Assembly (NCBI RefSeq): GCF_002356295.1
Contig: NZ_AP018042.1
Coordinates: forward strand, 2,884,361 to 2,948,360
Length of the DNA: 64,000 bases
Source: Labilibaculum antarcticum
GTDB taxonomy: Bacteria; Bacteroidota; Bacteroidia; Bacteroidales; Marinifilaceae
Reading direction: 5' to 3'
In this document: piece after piece, positions 43,501-50,657 of the stretch
Layout of the letters: each line of letters opens with the position of its first letter
Position numbering within the stretch: position 1 is the first letter of the stretch
Notes under the pieces: generated by a model
The model's input: only the letters and a program-made list of their open reading frames with translations
What the model was told of the DNA's origin: nothing
Databases searched by the model: none
Position numbers and translations under genes: made by a program

Positions 43501-45291
43501 ATTAGAAACTACTAAACCTATTTTATAATCTGCCGCTTCACATTCCGAAATCTCACTATTTTTATCGTAATTAATTCTAGTATTTTCAACCAATGCTTTT
43601 TTGAAGTTGGCATCGGGAAATTCGATTACTTTATTTTTGTTGATATAAACGGATTCCATTGTAAGCTCTAATCCAGGGAAAATTGCATTCGTCATTTTGC
43701 AGTGATAACTACCTGCTTCAGTGAATTTATAAATTCCAGTTCCTATTTTACTTATAACAGTTTCATCCATTTCATCTCTATTATTATCATACCATGTAAT
43801 AATAGTTTCTGTGCCATTTAAAATAGCTTCGCTTGAATAATCTAACTCAAAACCATCAGATTCCTCTAAAGGTGAAAATATTCTTCCTGAACTCGTATAG
43901 TTAGCAATGGATTGATAATTATTAAGAATTAATAATTCGGAGAATGGGAATAAATTGCGGTCGTAATCAAGATAAGAAATAATTGTATTCGGATTCAGAT
44001 TTACACTAGTCAATTGATTCGATTCGCACGAAAGACTTGTAATTGCCGGATTTTGAGTTAGGTCTAAATTAGTTAGTTGATTGTGAGAACATACCAGTCT
44101 TCTGATATGCGGATTCTTGCTCAGGTCTAAATTATTTAATTTGTTTTGGCTACAATCCAATTCCTTAATTTTAATGAAATATTCAAATCCAACTAAATTT
44201 GATATTCCAAGGCTTCTAACATCGATTTCCCCCGTAAAAGCCGCCGCCTCACTTTCCGAAATCTCCCCGTCGCCATCGGTATTAATTTTAGTATTCTCAA
44301 CCAATGCCTTTTTAAAATTGGCATCGGAAATTTGTATAATTGCATTATAGTTAATATAAACAGATTCTGTTGTAAGTTCGTTGTTAGGGAACTTGCTATT
44401 AGTCATCTTACAATAATATATTCCTTTCTCCTGAAATTTATAAACTCCCGTTCGTGTTTTACTTATAAAAGTTTCTTCAACTACATTATTATTGACGTCG
44501 TACCAGGTGAAAACAGTTTCTGTTCCATCTATTAAAGCTTCTGATGAATAATCTATTTCAAAACCACTAGATTCCTTAATAGGTGAAAATATCTTTTTAG
44601 TAGATGTATAGTTGAGATCTGTATAATGATTTTTAATTTTTATCAATTCAGATAATGAAAATTTATTATTGTCACACTCAATTGAAATAAGGCTATTTTC
44701 ACTAAATTCTAGTTCAGAAATATTGTTAGATTCACAGTTTAAACTTTTAATAATAGTATTATTACTTATATCTAGTTTAGAAATATTGTTAGATTCACAA
44801 TTTAGTTCATCAAGTTTAGTATTATTACTTACATCTAAATTGGTTAGATCATTATAAGAACATCTTATTGATTCGAGATTCGAGTTTTTACTAATATCTA
44901 AATTTGAAATGTCATTGTATGCACAGTCTAAATCAATAATTTCCGCATTAAGTGTTATGTCCTTTAATTTATTCCCATAACAATTCAAATATTTGAGTTT
45001 TTTGTTGTTTGTAATGTCTAAATCAATGAGGTTGTTGCCACTGCAATGTAAACCGGTAGCATTAATGAAATATTCAATTCCTGTTAAATCTGAAATTTTA
45101 AGTTCAGCTATATTGATTGATCCTGTAAAAGCTACCGCCTCACTTTCCGAAATTTCTCCATCACCATCGGTATTAATTGCAGTTCTATCAACTAAAGCTT
45201 TTTTAAAATTAGCATCTGGAATGTTTATGTTTTGAGCGCTTAGTGTGATAGACGCAAACAAGAAGAATAAAAGAGTAAAGTTTTTAATCAT
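37573..45291 (-). CDS. Giant secreted leucine-rich-repeat protein with T9SS sorting domain, nine modules
   Basis: 2572 residues. A signal peptide (1-20, ends LSAQ) is followed by nine modules beginning near residues 22, 319, 556, 835, 1029, 1393, 1628, 1928 and 2122. Each starts with a DANFKKALV-type helix and an EF-hand-like loop (NTDGDGEISESEA; intact in modules 1, 2 and 5). LRRs of about 21 residues (LxCxxNQLxxLDLSxNT) follow, then a FPFSELxKIK cap, then an Ig-like domain with FTWYD and YYCxMTN. A further Ig-like domain (about 2408-2490) and the T9SS type A sorting domain (about 2497-2572, YPNPV...MYILKI...KILKN) close it. T9SS should export it and attach or release it at the surface. Adhesion is a guess. 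LRR number varies by module. Confidence 0.9.
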   Translation of the reverse strand: MIKNFTLLFFLFASITLSAQNINIPDANFKKALVDRTAINTDGDGEISESEAVAFTGSINIAELKISDLTGIEYFINATGLHCSGNNLIDLDITNNKKLKYLNCYGNKLKDITLNAEIIDLDCAYNDISNLDISKNSNLESIRCSYNDLTNLDVSNNTKLDELNCESNNISKLDISNNTIIKSLNCESNNISELEFSENSLISIECDNNKFSLSELIKIKNHYTDLNYTSTKKIFSPIKESSGFEIDYSSEALIDGTETVFTWYDVNNNVVEETFISKTRTGVYKFQEKGIYYCKMTNSKFPNNELTTESVYINYNAIIQISDANFKKALVENTKINTDGDGEISESEAAAFTGEIDVRSLGISNLVGFEYFIKIKELDCSQNKLNNLDLSKNPHIRRLVCSHNQLTNLDLTQNPAITSLSCESNQLTSVNLNPNTIISYLDYDRNLFPFSELLILNNYQSIANYTSSGRIFSPLEESDGFELDYSSEAILNGTETIITWYDNNRDEMDETVISKIGTGIYKFTEAGSYHCKMTNAIFPGLELTMESVYINKNKVIEFPDANFKKALVENTRINYDKNSEISECEAADYKIGLVVSNLEISNLKGIEYFINITALDCRNNQLSSLNTTQNTKITRLYCNGNQLSSLDLAQNTKLNTLSCQNNQLKSLDVSTNTSLRYLTCNDNLINTLDLSKNTIILELICYSNQLSSLDLNQNTTLKKLECYHNQFPFSELQKIQNNYTDLSYSYPKKIFSKIEESDGYQIDYSVETIIDGKETVFTWYDINNNLVNETSVSKEGAGIYKFIKPGIYYCMMTNETFPEIRLTTEYITINNNKAIVFTDANFKKELIENSLINTNGDEEISEFEAALTTSLLLSNKNISDLTGIEYFCRFKTLNISDNDISSLDLNQNTLITDLNCNNNLFPLSELLKIKTYYSKLSYTSTKKIFSAIEETIGFKIDYSSEALIDGKETIFTWYDSNNNILDETVVSKTKNGIYKPLKLGTYYCKLTNTTFPNTELIAEFITIKAGPIINIPDANFKKALIDNTAINTDGDGEISEAEAMAFTGEINLLSKSISDLTGIEYFTNITSLDCSSNQLKIIDVSQTKALTTLKCGGNQLSTLETSQNTALTSLSCLQNQLTQLDISKNTTLTELVCGNNPFVTLDVSNNTALTRFSCVKNQLSSLDVSKNIALTELYCISNQLTALDLSQNMALNTLYCSTNLINTLDLSKNTALTTLGCSENQLKTLDLSKNTALTILSCHNNKINSLDLSKNTALTELRCNDNQFPLSEINKIKTHFTDLVYTSDQTIFEPLTKEVSYSIDYSTEQIFNSTNTTFSWHNSSDETVDESFVKETDTKRIFEFLQRGTYYCTMANATLTTSELKTENINIYSNDPVNIPDANFKKALIENTEINTNGDSEITEQEASSFIDEINVNSSDISDLTGIEHFTNITKLECSGNQLTNLYLGNNNELTSLNCASNQLTNLDLKNNTKLTDLNCFYNDLSSLELSSNIINLYCHTNKFPFSELFKIKQKYSELAYGQSKKIFSEQNKKIGFIIDYSSEVLIDGNNTNFIWYKGYGEATTNEDIIEENTGVFKFLKEGTYYCEMTNASFPGLTLKTNKITISQPVFINIPDANFKKALVDNTEINTNGDAEISESEAEAFTGSISVSNLEISDLTGLEYFFNITELNCYTNQLSNLNVSANTQLTKLDCDENKITSLDLSNNINLKNLSCRENQLSNLNLSKNINLIDLDFANNQLTTIDINANTNINRLFCYNNKFTSLDLRNNQKIEILWCSDNELKTINIHPNCKLTNTSFYHNVLPFSELIKIKKSHSEFTYFTNKKLFQTLEESEGFEVDYSKEAIIDGIKTIFSWYASDDKVIGDVLVSEVSDGIFKFNKSGRYYCEMTNESIPDTKLNTHDIIIDNHKNILFLDPNFKKVLVDNTSINANGDSEISEFEAAVITDLNLRDQNISDPTGIEYFFNLKSLRIDNNQLTRLNLTENSEITYLECSSNKFPFSELQKIKEHYPELNYSSDKRLFSSIEEKVNYQVDYSSEVTIGGNETTFTWFNNKGEEVSNEYIAEENKGIFNFLKEGIYECRMTNESFPDLTLTTNNITTYNNGNIDIPDTNFKNALIENSLINIDGNSEITEYEAMIYKSELDVSGKGIANLQGIEYFLNLKVLKCQDNKLASLYIENNNELEELDCSGNQLQYINLPNKLESINCSGNLLIIFDISNCTELTDLDCSANEIDDLDIRSNKKLENLNCSYNDLNKLSLTESNSQLIELNIDQNHLPLSELNKIKAINPVLVVIEKYSPDYLSRQFDVFKGLVEELENEIDFSAEALFNEKETTFTWTTDYGMTAIDESTLEVVKPGVFKFLKTGMYHCEMTNEEFPDIVVTTSEIQIFRHMQEITFGNVPNPVKANDVIELSATATSGLEVTFELVSGDASIDGKTITFNKEGTVIIKANQAGNDEYKPTEAKIEITVDIATGINDVLKSSIQIYPNPVITDLNISFDKNEDRMIYIYDLKGQIRLQQKSFSNSEHLNISDFKSGMYILKIQSESGVVSYKILKN

Positions 45292-45502
45292 AGTATAGGT
45301 ATTAAGAGGTAAGAATCAGCTTATTTGTTTATTGTTTGTTTTGAGGATTTATTTAATGTAATTATTTATACTCAAGGGTGTATTGCCTTGTTTACATGCT
45401 TTACGTGTTTAATAAATATTTAACAAAGCATAAATGTAGAAAATATATTGAATGATTATTTGTTGTTTGTTATGAGTCATAAAAATGATTGTTTCTATAT
45501 TT

Positions 45503-45889
45503 TCATGTAACGAAGGCTAACTGGGGGGTAGCAGAGGATTGAAAACCAGAAATTATTTTATGTTTGCTCTTATTTAGATTTAGAATTCGTAATAATTGCT
45601 TCTGGTTTGGTTTTGCACCACCGCACGAAACCTTAGTTTGGAAGCGTTTTACGGAACAGATAGCCTTTAGCATCAACCAAAGGTCCTGCAAGATCTCTGC
45701 AAGTTCCTCTTCGGGCTAAATTACATCTTCCAGGATCAAGTTCTGGTTCTCGAAGATCTCGGGGAGGTCTTTTAGGATGTGAAAAATATCCTCGAGTCAC
45801 TGATTTTGATCTTCGAGGAGGTCAAAAATATCCTGAAGGACCTGAAAGTAGTCTTCGAAGATGTAAAAGAGATCTCTTAATAGCTTGGG
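45503..45889 (-). pseudogene. Decayed heptad-repeat coding region
   Basis: One minus-strand frame encodes an amphipathic, Leu/Ile/Phe- and Asp/Glu-rich chain (LLRDLFYIFEDYFQVL, DIFDLLEDQ, DIFHILKDLPEIF, AEILQDLWLML) over about 127 codons. Two in-frame stops (TGA, TAG) break it. AGGATATTTTT recurs 42 bases apart, equal to two heptads. The last 62 codons (MQDLWLMLKAICSV...) form the only open piece. No start signal is seen. It lies between the LRR gene and a hypothetical gene. I recognise no family; calling it a decayed gene rather than a non-coding repeat is an inference. Confidence 0.4.
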
Positions 45890-45919
45890 AAGGTACCCCT
45901 TGGGGGTTGCAAGCTACCC

Positions 45920-45941
45920 TTTGGGGGTCGAGACCCCCAAA
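45920..45941. repeat. G/C-rich palindrome
   Basis: TTTGGGGGTC / GACCCCCAAA with a 2-base gap. TTGGGGGT also occurs just upstream (45899-45906). No T-run follows on either strand. Confidence 0.6.
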
Positions 45942-45964
45942 ATCAGCTTTGTTTTGGGTCGCAT

Positions 45965-46011
45965 AAAAAAGAATCCCTCGAAGAGTGTTTGCAAAACTCA
46001 TGAGGGATTCG
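45965..46011 (-). terminator. Terminator of the 158-residue hypothetical gene
   Basis: GAATCCCTC / GAGGGATTC stem followed on the minus strand by six T residues, 32 bases past the gene's stop. Confidence 0.85.
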
Positions 46012-46042
46012 AAATCAAATTAAACAGTTATCAAGAAAAATC

Positions 46043-46519
46043 TTAGTCTGCAACTTCTTTACTTTTTCGGTGGTTTGGGTACTGTTGTTTTAAATCATCG
46101 TAGATTGGCTTGGCGCTTGGTACGTTATCCTTAGCGGCTTGTCTAACATTGTTGTAATAGGTTAGCGATTGGCGGTATGCTTCATTGCCGCATTGTGCGA
46201 TGGTATCGTTTAGCAAACTGCCCAATTCGGCTAGCTGCGAATTGTATGGCGCCAATGCATTCCAACTTCGTAAATCAATTTCCCATTCCGATTGATTTAA
46301 ATAACTAGGCATAAATTCCGGATTCTGTTTCGAGAACATCAGGTTTTTATTTACAAAACTAAGCGACTTGTCGCCAAGTATCAGCATGGATTGCTTCTCA
46401 GATGGGGTCAAACTCATTAGAACAGGACCTAATGTATCTTTTAACGATTTTATTGCCGCTTCAATTGTGGCCTTTTGCTCATCCGTAAATTGAATGTTTA
46501 CTTTGTGGTCAGCACTCAT
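46043..46519 (-). CDS. Hypothetical protein, 158 residues
   Basis: No signal peptide or membrane helix. It begins HKVNIQFTDEQKATIEAAIKSLKD and appears mostly helical, with one Cys, a Trp-rich middle (SEWEIDLRSWNALAPYNSQL) and a charged C-terminus. I recognise no domain. Its own terminator follows. A decayed heptad-repeat region lies beyond it, which may or may not be related. It is a single-gene unit: the next minus-strand gene upstream ends 467 bases away. Confidence 0.65.
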   Translation of the reverse strand: MSADHKVNIQFTDEQKATIEAAIKSLKDTLGPVLMSLTPSEKQSMLILGDKSLSFVNKNLMFSKQNPEFMPSYLNQSEWEIDLRSWNALAPYNSQLAELGSLLNDTIAQCGNEAYRQSLTYYNNVRQAAKDNVPSAKPIYDDLKQQYPNHRKSKEVAD

Positions 46520-46986
46520 AAATTGTTTTTTAAATTAATAATACATTAATGGTTTGTGAAATTACAAATACAATTAAAGTTAAACAGATGATTTATAATT
46601 AGCAATGTGCTAATGAACAAAAAAAACCGGAATGTTATAAGTCCCACTAAAAACAAGGGATTCTTATTCTGATTACCATGTTAAATAGAATTAATTTAAA
46701 TAATAATGCTATTTTGAAATTAAATAGTCCAGTTGCCTGTCAATGAATAGTTTACAATCAATAATAGCATTATACTTATTGAGTTTGTTGGGATTCCGTA
46801 TTTCTGGGAAGCTTTTGCGGATCAATTGCAATCGGGATTATAAAGAAAAAGGAGCTCGTTACAGACAGACTCCCTTCCGGTTAACTATAATGCACTTCTA
46901 CTACATCATTGCCTTACAATTCTGTTGCTAATAGCCTCCTTGTTGTGAAAAATTCCGGAGTCGGTTTCTGAACTAAGCATGTTCGC
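46520..46986. other. 467-base gap without a credible gene
   Basis: A/T-rich. A 62-codon plus-strand frame at 46743-46931 has no ribosome-binding site, unusual composition and no recognisable family, so it is not called. I see no terminator or clear promoter here. Confidence 0.4.
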
Positions 46987-47568
46987 TTAAAGAATAATTT
47001 CCGAGAGGATCACCTCACTATCTTTACTTCCGCTTAGCTTCAGGTTTAAGCTGTCAAATTGAGTAATCACCAGCAGATTTCCTTGTTGCAGCTGATGAAT
47101 TTCTTGATTGGTAGTTAGACTGATTTCTCCCGAGAAAACATATAAAATGAGATAATCTGCTTTCCCGTCAATGCTGATAGTTGTTGCTTTGTTCTTTTCA
47201 ATAGAGAGTGCCAATATCTCTCCTGATGCCGTGCCGCGTGTCATCAAATTAAAGTCGATGCATTTCCCAACCGATGAGGTTTTCCACCCTCCTTCAAAGC
47301 TGTCTGTATCGAATTTCCTAAGCTTTTTGCGGTAACGGTTTTCGTGAATGATCTCAATAGCGCCATCTAAAATCATTATTTTTCGCGACACCTCGGGTAG
47401 GGAAGTGAAATCTGATTCTTCAACTTCAACCGTAGCTGTGCTTAGTCTAAAATCAAAATCCCGTCGCTGATAATCAGATGTTGGCGGATATATGAAAAGT
47501 TGAGTGCTTGTTCCGCCCGACCAGTTAATTGTTTTGAAGTCTGCAGCTTTACTAATTTCGAAGTTCAT
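46987..47568 (-). CDS. HutD family protein
   Basis: 193 residues from the ATG at 47568 (MNFEISKAADFKTINWSGGTST). The longer frame from 47616 adds a hydrophobic 16-residue stretch that looks like leader. The N-terminal NWSGGTSTQLFIYPP, DFDFRLSTATVE and FEGGWKTSSVGKCIDFNLM match HutD (Ves), a cupin-fold protein of unknown biochemical role, often linked to histidine use. No hut genes are nearby, so regulation of histidine breakdown cannot be inferred here. Confidence 0.82.
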   Translation of the reverse strand: MNFEISKAADFKTINWSGGTSTQLFIYPPTSDYQRRDFDFRLSTATVEVEESDFTSLPEVSRKIMILDGAIEIIHENRYRKKLRKFDTDSFEGGWKTSSVGKCIDFNLMTRGTASGEILALSIEKNKATTISIDGKADYLILYVFSGEISLTTNQEIHQLQQGNLLVITQFDSLNLKLSGSKDSEVILSEIIL

Positions 47569-47642
47569 GGAATGGCTTGTGTCGTTGTGTTTGAAAATCA
47601 AAATTACAAAACACAAGTGAGATTCAGAGTGTGGTATTTAAT

Positions 47643-47684
47643 TTAAAAAGAAAAGGGAATCCATCTTTACTAATGGACTCCCTT
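47643..47684 (-). terminator. Terminator of the S9 peptidase gene
   Basis: AAGGGAATCCAT / ATGGACTCCCTT stem (one mismatch), 8-base loop, T-rich tail on the minus strand. Confidence 0.85.
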
Positions 47685-47704
47685 CTTGTGTTATCGTGAT
47701 TAGC

Positions 47705-50125
47705 TTATTCTGCTTTTCGATTTTTAACGTATTTATCAAGCCACTGATCTTGTTCCCACAACATGTGAAGGATACTCTCTTTGGCTCTGTAGCCATGACT
47801 TTCTTTAGGGAAAATCACCAATCGAACATTAGCTCCCAATCCTTTTAGAGCGTTAAAATATCGCTCACTTTGCATTGGGTAAGTTCCTGAATTGTTGTCA
47901 GCCTCACCGTGAATTAAGAGCAAAGGAGTTTTCATTTTATCGGCATGCATAAAAGGCGACATCTTGTAGTATACCTCAGGACTATCCCAATAAGAGCGTT
48001 CTTCACTTTGAAATCCGAAAGGTGTTAGTGTTCGGTTGTAAGCCCCGCTTCGCGCAATACCAGCAGCAAATAAATCTGAATGACTTAGTAAATTAGCTAC
48101 CATAAAAGCGCCGTAACTGTGACCGCCTACAGCTACTTTATTTCTATCGATATAACCTAAAGCATCAACAGCATCAATTGCTGCTTTTGCATTTGAAACC
48201 AGCTGTTTACGGAATGAATCGTTTGGCTCTGTTTCACCTTCTCCAACAATAGGGAATGATGCATCATCTAAAACAACATAGCCTTTAGTTACCCAGTAAA
48301 TCGGGGATGCCCAGTAAGGATAGGTAAACTCATTTGGATTTTGAGTGTTTTGGGAAGCACTTGCTTTGTCCTTAAATTCTTCAGGATAAGCCCACAAAAT
48401 CATTGGCATTTTTTCTTTTTTGTTTGCATCATATCCTACAGGAAGATACAAAGTTCCGGATAGCTCCAGTCCATCTTCTCGCTTGTAGCTTAGAACCTCT
48501 TTATGCACGTTTTGAATGCTTTTAAAAGGATTCTCGAAGCTGGTGAGCTGCTTTAATTTTGCTTTGTCGATATCTCTAAAATAATAATTGGGATATTCGG
48601 TTTTAGATTCAATACGCACCAATAACTCTTTGTTTACAGGATCAAAATCTTGAATATCTTCAATTTTTTCTTCGTAAGTAGATTGATACAAACGTTCGGT
48701 TTTTTCAGTCTTTAAATTTAACTGATCAACAAAAGGATACTGTCCTTTTTCTGAGTAACCATCACCAATTAAGAAGGCATTATCACCTTCTAAAGCCAGT
48801 ACGTAGTTTCCGAATTTATTTCTTTTGTGCACAAAGTTTCCCGGATCATTGTATTTGTCCTGATAGTTGCGGTCCGAAATTATTTTGGCTTTTTGGCTGG
48901 CATCCGAAGGGTTGAATACATAAGCTTTTGTGTTTCTTGAGTTCCACCAATAATCCATGGCAATTGCCATGTTGTCGTTGGCCCAATCAATAGTATAGAA
49001 TCGATTGATCGTTTTTAGAATACTTTTTGGAGTGCCATTAAAAGGAGCTTCCAGTTCAAATACTTCATCTCTAAAATCCACTTTTATTTCGGGATCTCCA
49101 CCATCCAGGGCTTCAGCATAAATGAGAGTGGCAGGTTTGTCATCGCGCCAATTCAAATTTCTTCTTCCGGTTCTTATTGCCATAAATCCTTTTGGCAGTT
49201 CTTCAATCAAAGGCACCTCCAAAACTGTTTGCACCATTTCGCCTTTGCTCGAATAAATGGTGGTTTTAAAGGGAAATCTTGAGTAGGGCACTAAATAGGA
49301 AAATGGTTTTTCAACAGTAGTCAGCATTACATATTTTCCATCAGGAGAGAAGCTAATACTTCCAAACATTGCTGCTCCTAACCATTTCGCTTTATCTCCG
49401 TTAAGGGATATCTTGTAAAGATCAGAGAGAGCCAATTGCTCAAAATTGTATTCGTCATTCTTGTTTTTCAATAAATCCTGATAGGTTCTGTTTTGAGCTT
49501 TACTGCCTTCGTTAACCGATATTGTTGGTCCTGTTGGAATGCTGTTTTCTGTATCGATGAGTTCTTTTTTGTCTTCAGAAATCATTTTTACCAATAAGGA
49601 TTTACTGTCTTCGAACCAATTAATTACATCCCCCATATTGGCATTAATCTTGGCTTCGGTTAGTTTTGTAACGACAGCTTTTTTAAGATCCAAAACCCAA
49701 ATCTCCACACCTGTTTGGCTCGTATGAGTAAAAGCGATTTTTTTCTGATCGGGTGACCATTTGAAATTAGCCAAACGAGGATTTTCCGGTAATCCGGTTA
49801 CGGGTTTCGGACTCGCATTTGTTTCCTTTAAGTTGATTAATTTCAGATCATTGTAGTAGTTTGTTCTGCTGCCTATATTTGTTTTTGGGTTGATTCGTAA
49901 ACCACCTAAACGCAATTCAATTTCAGAAAGTTCGGCAATGGTTTTGTACGAATCACGATATCGTAAAACCATAAAATCTTTACTTTCATCAATAAGTACC
50001 GATGGGGCAACCTTCACATCAACCAAATCTAAAATCTCTGATGAAGGCTTCTGATAGCTTATGTTCTCCTGAGCATTTGCACTTGAAATGCCGAGGAGTA
50101 AAGCCAGATAAATGAATCGTTTCAT
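47705..50125 (-). CDS. S9 family secreted peptidase (glutamyl endopeptidase-like)
   Basis: 806 residues. A signal peptide (MKRFIYLALLLGISSANAQ) directs export. An N-terminal beta-propeller (to about 560) is followed by an alpha/beta hydrolase domain. The catalytic Ser is 670 in GGHSYGAF, Asp 743 in HGEADNNSG and His 777 in ESHGY, the full triad of prolyl-oligopeptidase-type enzymes. The architecture fits the S9D group, which includes plant glutamyl endopeptidase. It probably trims peptides in the periplasm for amino-acid uptake, which suits an organism that ferments lysine. It is a single-gene unit with a strong terminator. Confidence 0.88.
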   Translation of the reverse strand: MKRFIYLALLLGISSANAQENISYQKPSSEILDLVDVKVAPSVLIDESKDFMVLRYRDSYKTIAELSEIELRLGGLRINPKTNIGSRTNYYNDLKLINLKETNASPKPVTGLPENPRLANFKWSPDQKKIAFTHTSQTGVEIWVLDLKKAVVTKLTEAKINANMGDVINWFEDSKSLLVKMISEDKKELIDTENSIPTGPTISVNEGSKAQNRTYQDLLKNKNDEYNFEQLALSDLYKISLNGDKAKWLGAAMFGSISFSPDGKYVMLTTVEKPFSYLVPYSRFPFKTTIYSSKGEMVQTVLEVPLIEELPKGFMAIRTGRRNLNWRDDKPATLIYAEALDGGDPEIKVDFRDEVFELEAPFNGTPKSILKTINRFYTIDWANDNMAIAMDYWWNSRNTKAYVFNPSDASQKAKIISDRNYQDKYNDPGNFVHKRNKFGNYVLALEGDNAFLIGDGYSEKGQYPFVDQLNLKTEKTERLYQSTYEEKIEDIQDFDPVNKELLVRIESKTEYPNYYFRDIDKAKLKQLTSFENPFKSIQNVHKEVLSYKREDGLELSGTLYLPVGYDANKKEKMPMILWAYPEEFKDKASASQNTQNPNEFTYPYWASPIYWVTKGYVVLDDASFPIVGEGETEPNDSFRKQLVSNAKAAIDAVDALGYIDRNKVAVGGHSYGAFMVANLLSHSDLFAAGIARSGAYNRTLTPFGFQSEERSYWDSPEVYYKMSPFMHADKMKTPLLLIHGEADNNSGTYPMQSERYFNALKGLGANVRLVIFPKESHGYRAKESILHMLWEQDQWLDKYVKNRKAE

Positions 50126-50657
50126 AATAAAATTTTTATTTTCTGTGAATTTTTATGTGTTTAGTAATTTGTTTGTTTTTGCTGAAAATCAATAGTTTAT
50201 TAAGTTAATGATAAAATAGGAATGTTAGTAGGTTGATTGTTGTAAAATGTGTCAAGAGAATTTTTCAGGTTGCTGTAAACAAAAAACCGAAAATAACAAG
50301 AACCCCTGTTCTGTGTAATTTCCGGCAAATTATGTCTGTTCATGTCTTGAAAAAAGTAGGTGGATAGACCCCTGTAATTCCTTTTGTCAAGTGGTTATTA
50401 AAAGGGGATGGAAATATCTCTTGTGATTTTTTCTGTATTGTTTTCCAGGAAAAACCTTATCAGTAAAATGAGAACGAAACCCAATTCATTTGAGGTGATC
50501 AAAGGAGGGATGAGCTTCGTCTCATTTACACTTAATCGTCCAATTTCTGTTGTTGCTGTTATGCTGTAAAGATTTTAATCCATGTGCTTTTTTGATACCT
50601 GCAGAACACTTCTTCACATCGAAGAAGTGTTCCTTGCAGGATCATTGATTTCACAGA
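50126..50657. other. 532-base gap between two peptidase genes
   Basis: It holds the long hairpin at 50598-50640. The rest is A/T-rich, with a short G-run near 50400 and no credible gene. No TAnnTTTG box is evident in front of the S9 peptidase gene. Confidence 0.4.
50598..50640. repeat. Long hairpin after the tricorn-like gene
   Basis: CCTGCA-GAACACTTCTTC / GAAGAAGTGTTC-CT-TGCAGG: 18 paired bases with a 2-base bulge and 5-base loop. No T-run follows on the minus strand (TATCAAAAAAG), so it is not a classical terminator; it may protect the mRNA end. Confidence 0.65.

Noticed and set aside
45503-45691. 62-residue protein as an intact gene
   Set aside because: It is the last open piece of a longer frame broken by two stops; no start signal.
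46743-46931. 62-codon plus-strand ORF
   Set aside because: No ribosome-binding site, promoter or family likeness; composition looks random.
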